A stretch of 62,151 nt of DNA from an uncultured Eubacteriales bacterium. GTDB lineage: Bacteria > Bacillota > Clostridia > Lachnospirales > Lachnospiraceae. Below the pieces are notes generated by a model, which was not told the DNA's origin, did not search any database, and was given only the letters and a program-made list of their open reading frames with translations. Below, piece after piece: positions 24,266 through 32,495 of this stretch; the first letter of the stretch is position 1, and each line of letters opens with the position of its first letter. The position numbers and the translations under genes are program-made. The DNA lies in assembly GCA_900314775.1 (NCBI GenBank), contig OMWM01000006.1, positions 1 to 62,151 on the forward strand, in the 5' to 3' direction.

Positions 24266-25159
24266 TCATTCCTCGTGCTCCGCCCCGATTTCCTCCTGCA
24301 TGCACAGAATCAGATAGCGCAGACTATCCATCATCGGCGCATTTTTCTTGAAGACGATGCACAGATCCCAGTAGATCGCCGGCCGGAACGGCTTTATGAC
24401 AAGGCCGGCCGTGTCATTGCGCTTGATGACCGGACCGGGCAGAACGCACACGTCCTGACTTGTCTGGCTGAGCCGGAGCAGGAACTGGTTGTTGGAACTG
24501 GTGATACAAGGCGTTATGTGCAGCTTTTTCTGCCGGATGTGTTCGACCAGAATCTGGTAAAAGGCGAAGTCGTCCGGCCAGGTGTTGAAGTTATACGGCA
24601 CGAGGTCCTCGAGCGTGATATAGTCCTTCTGCGCGAGCGGATGGTCCGTGCGCACCGCACACATGAACTGATCCTGCAGAAGCGGAAATTCATTGAGCTC
24701 CGGCGGAGCAACCGGCTGCAGACTGATGGATACGTCCAGGTTGCCGCTGATGATCATATTCTCCAGGCTTCTGGCGCCTGATTCATAGATGTTCAGCGTG
24801 ATATGCGGGTACTGCTCACGGAACCGGGAAATGATGCCCGGAAAGTCAAAGGTTGCCATACCGGCAGGGATGCCGAGACGCAGTGTCCCTGTCTTGAAAT
24901 TTTTATAATCATACAGACCGGCTTCCATCTGATCGAAGGCCTTGATAATCTCCTCGCCGTACTGCACGAGAATCTGGCAGGCCTCCGAAGGCTGCATGGT
25001 GGAACCGTCGCGGTAGAACAGTCTGAGCCCGAGGTCCGCCTCTGTTTTCTTGAGCATCTTGCTCAGCGCCGGCTGCGTGACAAAGAGATTGTTGGCTGCC
25101 TTGCTGATGCTCTGCTGTTTTGCAATTTCGACTATATAGCGGATTTCGCGTATATCCAT
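24266..25159 (-). CDS. LysR-type transcriptional regulator
   Basis: 297 residues. The N-terminal winged helix-turn-helix is MDIREIRYIVEIAKQQSISK followed by AANNLFVTQPALSKMLKKTE; the rest is the two-lobe periplasmic-binding-like effector domain. The frame reaches a TTG 12 bases earlier, but the ATG at 25159 is 6 bases after GGAGG. It is divergent from the acyl-CoA dehydrogenase operon, the classic position for a LysR activator of the neighbouring genes. The effector is unknown but could be the acid or CoA ester handled by the operon. A TTGCTA-17-TATAAT promoter and a palindrome upstream suggest autoregulation. Confidence 0.93.
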   Translation of the reverse strand: MDIREIRYIVEIAKQQSISKAANNLFVTQPALSKMLKKTEADLGLRLFYRDGSTMQPSEACQILVQYGEEIIKAFDQMEAGLYDYKNFKTGTLRLGIPAGMATFDFPGIISRFREQYPHITLNIYESGARSLENMIISGNLDVSISLQPVAPPELNEFPLLQDQFMCAVRTDHPLAQKDYITLEDLVPYNFNTWPDDFAFYQILVEHIRQKKLHITPCITSSNNQFLLRLSQTSQDVCVLPGPVIKRNDTAGLVIKPFRPAIYWDLCIVFKKNAPMMDSLRYLILCMQEEIGAEHEE

Positions 25160-25191
25160 TTCTGCCTCCAAAATTGTATTTTACGAAAAAC

Positions 25192-25220
25192 ATTATACAG
25201 CACTTCACGGTTTTTAGCAA
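25192..25220 (-). promoter_or_regulatory. lysR-type gene promoter
   Basis: On the minus strand, TTGCTA (plus 25215-25220) and TATAAT (plus 25192-25197) have a 17-base spacer. Confidence 0.75.
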
Positions 25221-25231
25221 ATTTGCCCAAA

Positions 25232-25244
25232 ATACAAATTGTAT
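25232..25244. promoter_or_regulatory. Palindrome in the divergent control region
   Basis: ATACAAATTGTAT is a perfect 13-bp dyad just upstream of the regulator's -35. Its half AAATTGTAT recurs at 25171-25179. Confidence 0.55.
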
Positions 25245-25298
25245 ATCGCTGTAAATCGGTCATGTGATAGCCTGACATGGAATTCGGGCAATCATCAT

Positions 25299-25313
25299 TA
25301 GTCATATTGACTA
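25299..25313. promoter_or_regulatory. Second palindrome in the divergent control region
   Basis: TAGTCA-TAT-TGACTA is a perfect dyad between the regulator and the operon promoter. It is a candidate binding site for the LysR protein or another regulator. Confidence 0.45.
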
Positions 25314-25315
25314 TA

Positions 25316-25409
25316 AACGCCGGCTATATCGCGGTGGACGGAACCCCGACGTCCTTATAACCGCTATGAATACTATCCATTTGCTTTTGCGGCCGGGGCG
25401 GCTGATAAT
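25316..25409 (+). promoter_or_regulatory. Acyl-CoA operon promoter module shared with the nitrilase
   Basis: Core TTGCTT (25381-25386) and GATAAT (25404-25409), 17-base spacer. Blocks AACGCCGGCTAT, CCGC-ATGAAT, ATTTGCTTTT and CTGATAAT match the nitrilase promoter at the same relative positions. TGAATACTATCCA (25367-25379) is a T-N11-A core inside a near-dyad ATGAATA-C-TATCCAT. The leader to 25564 contains AGCTTC/GAAGCT and ACTGC/GCAGT hairpins, the second followed by T7, a possible attenuator. Confidence 0.7.
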
Positions 25410-25564
25410 AGAGATATAAAAGAACAGCTTCTGTACAGGTAAAGAAGCTGAAACGGATATTTATGCATTAACTGCGTGCAGTGGTTTTTTTGTACGCAAA
25501 ATTCCTGCCACAATGCATAAAAATGCAAAATAACGATTAAATATTCAAAACGGAGGTAATCATC

Positions 25565-26740
25565 ATGAAGGGAAACAAAGATAATATGGCAGATTTCCTG
25601 CTGAGTGAAGACGAGAAGGAAGTGCGTGATCTTGCCAGACAGTATTCCGATAAGGATGTCGCACCGATCGCGAAGGAGTACGATGCAAAGCATGAGTTTC
25701 CGCGCAAGCAGATCGAAAAGCTCGGTGAGCTGGGCCTGCTCGGAACAAGAGTGCCGGAAGAGTACGGCGGCATCGGACTGGGCGTTTTATCCGCTGTTGT
25801 CGTTCTGGAGGAGCTGGCGAGAAATTACGGCGGACTGGCCATTTCCGTCCAGTCTCATATTGATCTGGGCATGGGACCGCTGCTGCGCCACGCGACGGAA
25901 GAGCAGAAGCAGATGATCCTTCCGGATGCCGTCGCAGGCAAAGCGATTCTGGCTTTCGGCCTCACCGAACCGCAGTCCGGTTCTGATGCAGGCGGCACAA
26001 GAACACATGCGGAGCTGGACGGCGACGAATGGGTGATCAACGGTTCCAAGAGCTGGATCACGAACTGCGGTGAAGCTAAATATTATCTGGTAGCCTGCAA
26101 GACAGATAAGACGGCGAAGGGCAGCAAGGGCATCAGCCTGATCATTGTTCCGAACGACGCACCGGGCTTCTCGGTCGGCGCCAAAGAACAGAAGCTGTCT
26201 GTCCGTTCTTCTTCGACCGGCGAGCTGTTCTTCGACGACTGCCGCGTGCCGAAGGAAAATCTGGTAGGCGAGCTGAACCACGGCCTTCCTATTTTCCTCG
26301 AAGGACTGGATGAAGGCAGAATCATGGTATCCGCGCTGAGCATCGGCCTCGCACAGGGCGCTTTTGAAAGAGCTGTCCGTTACGCAAAGCAGAGAACGGC
26401 GTTCGGCAGACCGATCACCGATTTCCAGGCAGTTAATTTCAAGCTGGCCGAGATGGCAGAGAAGATCGAAATTGCCCGCTGCATGTGCTACACGGTTGCG
26501 AAAATGGCGGACAGCGGCGTGAGCTTCTCCAAAGAAGCCGCGATGAGCAAGCTGTTTGCTTCCCAGATGGCGGATGATGTCACCCGCGATGCCATTCAGG
26601 TCATGGGCGCAAACGGTATCAGCGAAGAGTACGAGGTAGAGCGTTTCTTCCGCGATACCAAGATGATGACGATCGGCGAAGGAACCTCCGAGATTCTGGA
26701 TCTCGTCATCGGACGCCATGTGCTGGATGAAAATGATTAA
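25565..26740 (+). CDS. Acyl-CoA dehydrogenase (first of two)
   Basis: 391 residues, cytoplasmic FAD enzyme. The N-terminal helical domain begins ADFLLSEDEKEVRDLARQY. The middle beta domain has AFGLTEPQSGSDAGG and the WITNCGEAKYYLV segment. The C-terminal helical domain ends with GEGTSEILDLVIGRHVL, which contains the catalytic Glu position of short-chain dehydrogenases. The FAD-contacting RTAFGRPITDFQAV and QVMGANGISEEY motifs are present. It could oxidise an acyl-CoA or, in an anaerobe, reduce an enoyl-CoA. It is the first gene of a six-gene operon and has a GGAGG site at 9 bases. Its partner is presumably the fused ETF at 31085. Confidence 0.92.
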   Translation: MKGNKDNMADFLLSEDEKEVRDLARQYSDKDVAPIAKEYDAKHEFPRKQIEKLGELGLLGTRVPEEYGGIGLGVLSAVVVLEELARNYGGLAISVQSHIDLGMGPLLRHATEEQKQMILPDAVAGKAILAFGLTEPQSGSDAGGTRTHAELDGDEWVINGSKSWITNCGEAKYYLVACKTDKTAKGSKGISLIIVPNDAPGFSVGAKEQKLSVRSSSTGELFFDDCRVPKENLVGELNHGLPIFLEGLDEGRIMVSALSIGLAQGAFERAVRYAKQRTAFGRPITDFQAVNFKLAEMAEKIEIARCMCYTVAKMADSGVSFSKEAAMSKLFASQMADDVTRDAIQVMGANGISEEYEVERFFRDTKMMTIGEGTSEILDLVIGRHVLDEND

Positions 26741-26768
26741 ACGCTGCTAAGGCAAAGGAGATCTTTTT

Positions 26769-27038
26769 ATGGAAGATAAAAATAAAGAAAACAGCGATAA
26801 AGAAGTAAGAAAGAAGCTGTCAATCGTTTTTCTCTCTAAAAACGAGAAGAAAAGCCTGCTCGCCCTGCTGATCATTCTTCTGATCGGCTGGGGACCGGGC
26901 GAGCTGATCGCCAGCAAACCGGTTCTGATCATGGGCGTGCCTGCCCTCTGGCTCTGGTGGATCTGCTGGTGGGTTGTATGGGTTATTGCCATGTATTTCC
27001 TGATCTATAAGAGCGGGGAAAACGAATTCGAAGATTAA
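26769..27038 (+). CDS. DUF3311-like small membrane protein
   Basis: 89 residues. A charged N-terminus (about 28 residues) is followed by two hydrophobic segments, SLLALLIILLIGWGPGELIA and a tryptophan-rich stretch (ALWLWWICWWVVWVIAMYFLIY). Size, the GVPALWLWW turn and the position directly before a sodium/solute symporter fit DUF3311 proteins, which often accompany SSS transporters and may act as accessory subunits. That role is inferred from context. It lies 28 bases after the dehydrogenase and 18 bases before the symporter. Confidence 0.7.
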   Translation: MEDKNKENSDKEVRKKLSIVFLSKNEKKSLLALLIILLIGWGPGELIASKPVLIMGVPALWLWWICWWVVWVIAMYFLIYKSGENEFED

Positions 27039-27056
27039 GCGAAACGAGGAAACAAG

Positions 27057-28583
27057 ATGAGTACAACTACGTTATTTATCATCACGTTCATTATTTACTG
27101 CGGCGTGCTGCTGTTCGCCGGCTGGTGGGCATCCTCCCGTGAGGCAATGAGCGGAAACAGTTATTTCAGAGGCGGCAATTCCAACCTTTTCGTTTTCCTG
27201 TTTGGAACGCTTTCCTCTATTTTCAGCAGCTGGATGTTCCTTGGAAACCCGGCGCTGCTCGGCAGAAACGGCCTGGCTGCAGGCGGATGGCTGATTCAGG
27301 TGCCGCTGATCGGCATGTGCATCCATCTTCTCTGGAACAGGGAATATCTGCTGATCAAAAAGTACAACCTGAAAACGACCGGTGAGATCATGGGCTTCTT
27401 CTTTGAATCCAAGGGCATGCAGGTCGTTGTGGCCATTGTATCCTGCCTGTACTGCATCCCTTATATCTGTGCCCAGATGAAAGGTGCCGGCTCGATCCTG
27501 AACATTCTGTCCAACGGACAGCTCAGCACAGACTGGGGCATCTACATCATCGCGATCGTCACCTTGGTTTATATGGTGCTGGGCGGCATGAAGAGCACGG
27601 CGCTTACCTCGGCGATCCAGGGATTCCTGCTCGTCTGCGGTTTCTACGGTCTGGCCGTCTTTATCATCAAGGATTCCGGCTGGGGTCCGATGTGGGAGAA
27701 TCTGGCGTCCATGGGTGATGAATATATTACTCTGCCTGGCGTGTACGGCGGATACGGCTGGACGTATACACTGTCCTATGCACTTGTATGTTCCTTCGGT
27801 ATCATCTGTTCTCCGACCTACACCATGTGGATTGCCACCTGCGGCAAGGGATTTTTCAAAAAGAGCCGCCGTACCGCGTGGATCGCGTGGACGCTTGTCT
27901 GCGGTTTCACCTACATGGTTACGATGTTCGTCGTAGGCTGCGGCGGTCTGACACTTGCGCCGGACCTTGAGAACATGGATAACCTGGTACCGGTTGTCAT
28001 GACAAAATATTTCCCTGTTATCATTTACTGCCTGGTCGGTGTTGCGGCGGTTGCAGCGGCACAGTCGATGGCGGCAACTTCCCTGCAGGCTGCCAACTCT
28101 GCCGTGACAGAGGACCTGATCGAGGATGTGCTCGGCAAGAAGATGACGGACAAGCAGAAGCTCTGGTTCGGCAGACTGATCACGATCCTTTTCCTCGTGA
28201 TTTCCATGCTGCTTTCCAACCGTTTTACATCCATGATCGCCATTCTCGGCTCTCTGGGTGTTACCTTCGGCTTCATGCTGATGCCGGCATGGTTCTCATG
28301 CATGTTCAAACCGGTATTTACGAAGGCCGGCTGCATCAGCGGCATTGCTGCAGGCTCGGCGGTTTCGATTTACCTGTACGCAAGCGGAAGCCAGCTGAAC
28401 ATGGTTCTTCATTTCGGTTTTGCCGGCTTTATCGTCAATGTGGCTGTGGCAGCGATTGTATCTATATTTACCAAAAAGCCGAGTGCCGAAAAGATCTGGC
28501 AGTATCACGGTTATCTCAGAAACCGTCTCTCGCCGGAGAAGCCGGTTGAGATCGGCGGCAGAAGCACAGCGGATATGAACTGA
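27057..28583 (+). CDS. Sodium:solute symporter (SSS family)
   Basis: 508 residues with about 13 membrane segments. The first is TLFIITFIIYCGVLLFAGWW, then SNLFVFLFGTLSSIFSSWMF, a region resembling the SSS Na+ site. TLVYMVLGGMKSTALTSAIQ is the family signature before the fifth to sixth helices, and AAAQSMAATSLQAANSAVTEDL matches the second sodium-site helix. It resembles pantothenate/carboxylate-type permeases (PanF-like) more than sugar carriers. In this operon it likely imports a carboxylate that the CoA-transferase then activates. The exact substrate is unknown. Confidence 0.9.
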   Translation: MSTTTLFIITFIIYCGVLLFAGWWASSREAMSGNSYFRGGNSNLFVFLFGTLSSIFSSWMFLGNPALLGRNGLAAGGWLIQVPLIGMCIHLLWNREYLLIKKYNLKTTGEIMGFFFESKGMQVVVAIVSCLYCIPYICAQMKGAGSILNILSNGQLSTDWGIYIIAIVTLVYMVLGGMKSTALTSAIQGFLLVCGFYGLAVFIIKDSGWGPMWENLASMGDEYITLPGVYGGYGWTYTLSYALVCSFGIICSPTYTMWIATCGKGFFKKSRRTAWIAWTLVCGFTYMVTMFVVGCGGLTLAPDLENMDNLVPVVMTKYFPVIIYCLVGVAAVAAAQSMAATSLQAANSAVTEDLIEDVLGKKMTDKQKLWFGRLITILFLVISMLLSNRFTSMIAILGSLGVTFGFMLMPAWFSCMFKPVFTKAGCISGIAAGSAVSIYLYASGSQLNMVLHFGFAGFIVNVAVAAIVSIFTKKPSAEKIWQYHGYLRNRLSPEKPVEIGGRSTADMN

Positions 28584-28606
28584 ACTGATTGAAGGAGGTC
28601 AGAATA

Positions 28607-29914
28607 ATGAATAAGGAACTGGAAGATCTTTATAACAGCAGATGTGTATCTCTCGATGAAGCTGTCTCTCATATCAAGAGCGGCGACCGCATCGTGGTCA
28701 GCCATGCGACAGGTGAACCGTCGGAAATCCTGCACGCAATGTGCGAACACAAGGATGATTACAGAAATGTGGAGATTGTCCACATGGTTGCCATGGGCAA
28801 GGCGGAATACTGCCGTCCTGGCATGGAAGAGCATTTTATTCATAACTCCCTGTTTGTGGGAGCTACGTCCCGGGAATGCATCAACAGCGGAAGAGGCCTG
28901 TTTACACCGGTCAATATGTCGGATGTTCCGGCACTCTGGGATACAACTCTTCCGGTTGATGTGTGCCTGCTCACCGTAACCCCGCCGGATGAGGACGGCT
29001 GGTGCAGCCTTGGCATCGCCTGCGACTTCACCAAACATGCCGCAGAAAACGCACGCACGGTCATCGCGGAAGTCAACGATCAGTATCCGTGGGTAAACGG
29101 CGAACAGAACAAGATCCACATCAAGGATATCGATTATATGGTGCGCACAAGCCATGAGCCGATCATTCTTCCGCCGGCGAAGATCACAGACGTTGAGCGG
29201 AACATCGGACGCAACTGTGCGAGCCTGATCAACGACGGCGACTGCCTGCAGCTGGGCATCGGCTCCATTCCGGATGCGGTGCTGGCTGAGCTGGGGGACA
29301 AGAAGGACCTCGGTATTCACAGTGAGATGATCAGCAGCGGCGTTGTCGCACTGATGAAAAAGGGCGTCATCAACGGTAAGAAGAAGAATTTCCATAACGG
29401 CAAGATCGTTGCGACCTTCCTCATGGGTGATTCCGAATACTATAAATTCCTGGATCACAATCCGGATATTGAACTGTACACCTGCGATTACGTAAATGAT
29501 CCGTTTGTGATCGCCAAAAATGATAACCTTGTCTCCATTAATTCCTGCGTACAGATTGATTTTACGGGTCAGGTTTGTTCTGAATCCGTCGGCCCGATGC
29601 AGATCAGCGGCAGCGGCGGACAGCTCGATTTCGTTCTCGGTGCCAACCGAAGCAAGGGCGGCAAGAGCGTTTTCGCCATCCCGTCAACAGCAAGACACGG
29701 AAAGGTTTCCAGAATCGTGCCGCAGCTGGATCCGGGCGCTATTGTCACCACACCGCGCAATCTCGTCAACTATGTCGTCACAGAATACGGCGTTGCACAG
29801 CTGAAGGGCAGAACGACGCAAGACAGAGCGAGAGCGCTGATTAAAATCGCACATCCGGATTTCCGGCCGGAACTTATTCAGAAATTTGAAGAGACGTTCA
29901 AGTGCAGTTTTTAA
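28607..29914 (+). CDS. Acyl-CoA:acetate/4-hydroxybutyrate-type CoA-transferase
   Basis: About 435 residues, acetyl-CoA hydrolase/transferase family. The N-terminal half begins SLDEAVSHIKSGDRIVVSHATGEP. The catalytic Glu is expected at E240 in LGIHSEMISSGV, close to E238 of 4-hydroxybutyrate CoA-transferase. Later family blocks are QIDFTGQVCSESVG, SGSGGQLDFVLGA and VTEYGVAQLKGRTTQDRA. The ATG at 28607 lies after AAGGAGG; a TTG 18 bases earlier overlaps that site. It should move CoA between a donor such as acetyl-CoA and the imported acid. It sits 23 bases after the symporter and 11 before the second dehydrogenase. Confidence 0.92.
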   Translation: MNKELEDLYNSRCVSLDEAVSHIKSGDRIVVSHATGEPSEILHAMCEHKDDYRNVEIVHMVAMGKAEYCRPGMEEHFIHNSLFVGATSRECINSGRGLFTPVNMSDVPALWDTTLPVDVCLLTVTPPDEDGWCSLGIACDFTKHAAENARTVIAEVNDQYPWVNGEQNKIHIKDIDYMVRTSHEPIILPPAKITDVERNIGRNCASLINDGDCLQLGIGSIPDAVLAELGDKKDLGIHSEMISSGVVALMKKGVINGKKKNFHNGKIVATFLMGDSEYYKFLDHNPDIELYTCDYVNDPFVIAKNDNLVSINSCVQIDFTGQVCSESVGPMQISGSGGQLDFVLGANRSKGGKSVFAIPSTARHGKVSRIVPQLDPGAIVTTPRNLVNYVVTEYGVAQLKGRTTQDRARALIKIAHPDFRPELIQKFEETFKCSF

Positions 29915-29925
29915 GGAGATAGACT

Positions 29926-31068
29926 ATGGATTACAGTTTTTCAAAAGAACATTTGCTGTTTAAGAGAATGATGCACGACATTGCGGAAACGGAAATCAAG
30001 CCGATCGTGGCGGAAGTTGACCGCACCATCCGCTTTCCGTATGAAATCCTCAATGTCTATAAGAAATACGGCCTGATGGGTATCGCCTATCCGAAGGAAG
30101 ACGGCGGTACCGGCGGCGATGTCACCGCGCTGGCGATTGCGATTGAGGAAGTCTCCAAGGTGGACGGCTCCTCCGGTCTGCTGATTTCAACACATAATAC
30201 ATTGGGTACCTCCCCGCTCTATTATTTCGGTTCTCCGGAGCTCAAGGCAAAGCACATGCGCAGACTCCTGGACGGCGAGTGCATCGGTGCCTTCGCCCTG
30301 TCCGAGAGCTCGTCCGGCAGCGATTCCAACGAGCTGCAGACCAAGGCTTACCTCGAGGGTGATCACTACGTGGTAACCGGCACCAAGACATTCCTTTCCG
30401 GCGCCGGCCTGTGCGACTACTACACGACAGCGGTTATGACCGATAAGTCCAAAGGCACAAAGGGTGTTACCGCGCTGCTGATCACACCGGATATGCCGGG
30501 TGTGTCCTTCGGCAGAGTGGAAAACAAGATGGGTCTTCATGGCAATGTGACCGGTGAGATGGTTCTGCAGCATGCGATCGTGCCGAAGGAAAATGTGATC
30601 GGCAAAGAAGGACAGGGCTTCAAGATCGTCATGTCCGGCATCAATATGGCCAGAATCGGCGTTGCCGCGCAGGCAAACGGTATCTGCCAGGGCGCGATCG
30701 ACGAGACGATGAAGTTCATCACGCGCAGAAAACAGTTTGGCACGAAAATCGGTTCTTTCCAGAACACGCAGTTCACCATGGCAGATCTGCAGACCCGTGT
30801 CGATGCGGGCCGCCAGCTTCTGTACTATGCGGCATGGCGCGCAGACAACGGCCTTCCGTACATCAAGGAAGCGGCCATGGCCAAGTACTACAATTCCAAC
30901 CTTTCATGGGAAGTCTGCAACAAGTGCCTGCAGTTCTTCGGCAGCTACGGCTACATGCAGGACTATCCGATTGAGAGAATGCTCCGCGATGCCAAGATGA
31001 CAGAGCTCGGCGAAGGTACGAGCGAGATCCTGCGCATGGTAATCGGAAGGAATATGGGACTCAACTAA
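29926..31068 (+). CDS. Acyl-CoA dehydrogenase (second of two)
   Basis: 380 residues. It starts MDYSFSKEHLLFKRMMHDIA and shares the layout of the first copy but is clearly divergent. Motifs are AFALSESSSGSDSNE, a LSGAGLCDYY segment, RKQFGTKIGSFQNTQF, and QFFGSYGYMQDYPIERML, then the catalytic GEGTSEILRMVIGRN. Having two such enzymes beside one ETF suggests either two steps on one carbon chain or a heteromeric enzyme; the sequence does not decide. Ribosome site AAGGAG, start 11 bases after the CoA-transferase. Confidence 0.92.
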   Translation: MDYSFSKEHLLFKRMMHDIAETEIKPIVAEVDRTIRFPYEILNVYKKYGLMGIAYPKEDGGTGGDVTALAIAIEEVSKVDGSSGLLISTHNTLGTSPLYYFGSPELKAKHMRRLLDGECIGAFALSESSSGSDSNELQTKAYLEGDHYVVTGTKTFLSGAGLCDYYTTAVMTDKSKGTKGVTALLITPDMPGVSFGRVENKMGLHGNVTGEMVLQHAIVPKENVIGKEGQGFKIVMSGINMARIGVAAQANGICQGAIDETMKFITRRKQFGTKIGSFQNTQFTMADLQTRVDAGRQLLYYAAWRADNGLPYIKEAAMAKYYNSNLSWEVCNKCLQFFGSYGYMQDYPIERMLRDAKMTELGEGTSEILRMVIGRNMGLN

Positions 31069-31084
31069 TCAGGAGGAAAAAGGA

Positions 31085-32407
31085 ATGAAAGTTATTGTTT
31101 TACTGAAACCGCAGCTTTCCGCCGGCGCAGTCAGCTATAAAAGAAAATTACAGATCAGTTCGGAAGAGAAGTTCCTGTCCGCAGATGACGTGGCAGCCAT
31201 CGACGCCGCACTTGCCTTAAAGGAAGAAAAACAGGCTGCCGTCACAGCCGTGGCTTTCGGCGATGAAAGCTGTGATATCATCCTGCGCGAAGCGGTCGCG
31301 AGAGGTGCCGACGAGGCCATCCTTGTACAGGGAGCGGAAGATATCCGCAACGCAGCCGCCGCCGCTGCCGCACTCAAAAAGGTCATCGCGGCGGAAAAGG
31401 CAGACAAAATCCTTATGGGCAGCCGCTCAGGCAATCATTTCCAGAAGACTGCCGGTGAGCTGCTGACCGCCCTGATGCCGGTCGATGTGATCACCGCCGG
31501 TGAAGGCAGTGTCGGCCATATGTACGCCGGCCGCGTCTTTGAGGTTTATGCAAATGACTGCGTCAGAACGGCAGACGCAGGCCTTGAAGAGAAGGCATTC
31601 CCGGCTGTCGGCTATGAAAACTGCAAGCGGGCACGTATGCAGAAAAAGGTAACCGGTACGCCGGAGGAGGCAGCCGATGCGATTGCCGCCTTCCTCGAGG
31701 AGATCGACTTCCGGAAAGACCGCGGCACGGGCCGCGCCGCAGTCCTGACCTGCGGCAATGGCAGCTTTACCTTTGTACCGGCAACGGAAGAAGGCATTGC
31801 CTTCGCGGCTGGCCTGGCACAGAAAGAGAAACTGCCTGTGCTCGGCGGATGCGTGGATGCTGCCATCCGTGACGGCAAAATGCAGATCAGCGTACCGCTC
31901 GAAAACAGATATGTCAGAGAGGTGATCGAGCCTGCGGGCGACGCGGTTATCCTTTATGATAATTTTGCTTTGGCAGCCGCACTTAAAAACGCAGCGCAGG
32001 GGGGAGACTGCGGTTTTAAGGAGCTCAAAGGCAGCCTGGGACGCCTTCCTGGCGATACTGTCATCGCAGCAGGCGGCCGCGGCATGTGCACGAAGGAAGC
32101 ATTCGACAAGCTCCAGACAATAGCTGATAAGCTTGGCGGTACAGTCGCGGCTTCCCGGGCAGCCGTATTCAACGGCTGGGCCGGTGAGGATGTACAGGTC
32201 GGCATTTCCGGCAGGACGGTAGCGCCGAAGCTGTACATCGCGTTCGGCATCTCCGGTGCCATGCAGCATGTCGACGGGTTCTCAGGTTCTGACTATGTCA
32301 TTTCCGTCAATGTCAACGATACAGCGCCGATCAATGAGGAGACCGACCTGATCGCTGTCGGCGATGCAGAGCAGACGGTGGATGCGCTGATAAAAAAACT
32401 CGGATAA
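31085..32407 (+). CDS. Compact fused electron-transfer flavoprotein (EtfB-EtfA)
   Basis: 440 residues in one chain. Residues about 1-200 follow EtfB (KVIVLLKPQ start, LSADDVAAIDAALALKEE, LREAVARGADEAILVQG, KADKILMGSRSGNHFQ). About 200-310 look like a shortened EtfA domain I. About 310-440 are an intact EtfA FAD domain: AAGGRG, GGTVAASRAAVFNGW, QVGISGRTVAPKLYIAFGIS and GAMQHVDGF, then VNVNDTAPI. Ordinary EtfB plus EtfA total about 590 residues, so about 150 are missing, mainly from the middle. The usual EtfB nucleotide/FAD loop is weak. It should shuttle electrons for the two dehydrogenases; whether it bifurcates is unknown. It is the last gene before a strong terminator. Confidence 0.85.
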   Translation: MKVIVLLKPQLSAGAVSYKRKLQISSEEKFLSADDVAAIDAALALKEEKQAAVTAVAFGDESCDIILREAVARGADEAILVQGAEDIRNAAAAAAALKKVIAAEKADKILMGSRSGNHFQKTAGELLTALMPVDVITAGEGSVGHMYAGRVFEVYANDCVRTADAGLEEKAFPAVGYENCKRARMQKKVTGTPEEAADAIAAFLEEIDFRKDRGTGRAAVLTCGNGSFTFVPATEEGIAFAAGLAQKEKLPVLGGCVDAAIRDGKMQISVPLENRYVREVIEPAGDAVILYDNFALAAALKNAAQGGDCGFKELKGSLGRLPGDTVIAAGGRGMCTKEAFDKLQTIADKLGGTVAASRAAVFNGWAGEDVQVGISGRTVAPKLYIAFGISGAMQHVDGFSGSDYVISVNVNDTAPINEETDLIAVGDAEQTVDALIKKLG

Positions 32408-32430
32408 CTTACCATATATCTTCATATAGG

Positions 32431-32476
32431 GAAGCGGTGCTGCCGACAGCCTCGGCAGCACCGCTTCTCGCTTTTT
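32431..32476. terminator. Terminator of the acyl-CoA operon
   Basis: A perfect 16-bp stem (GAAGCGGTGCTGCCGA at 32431-32446 with 32452-32467), 5-base loop, then a T-rich tail. It lies between convergent genes. Confidence 0.88.
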
Positions 32477-32495
32477 ATGCAGATGTGTATTTATT

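Noticed and set aside
25410-25564. A riboswitch in the acyl-CoA operon leader
   Set aside because: Only small hairpins are present; no known riboswitch core could be recognised.
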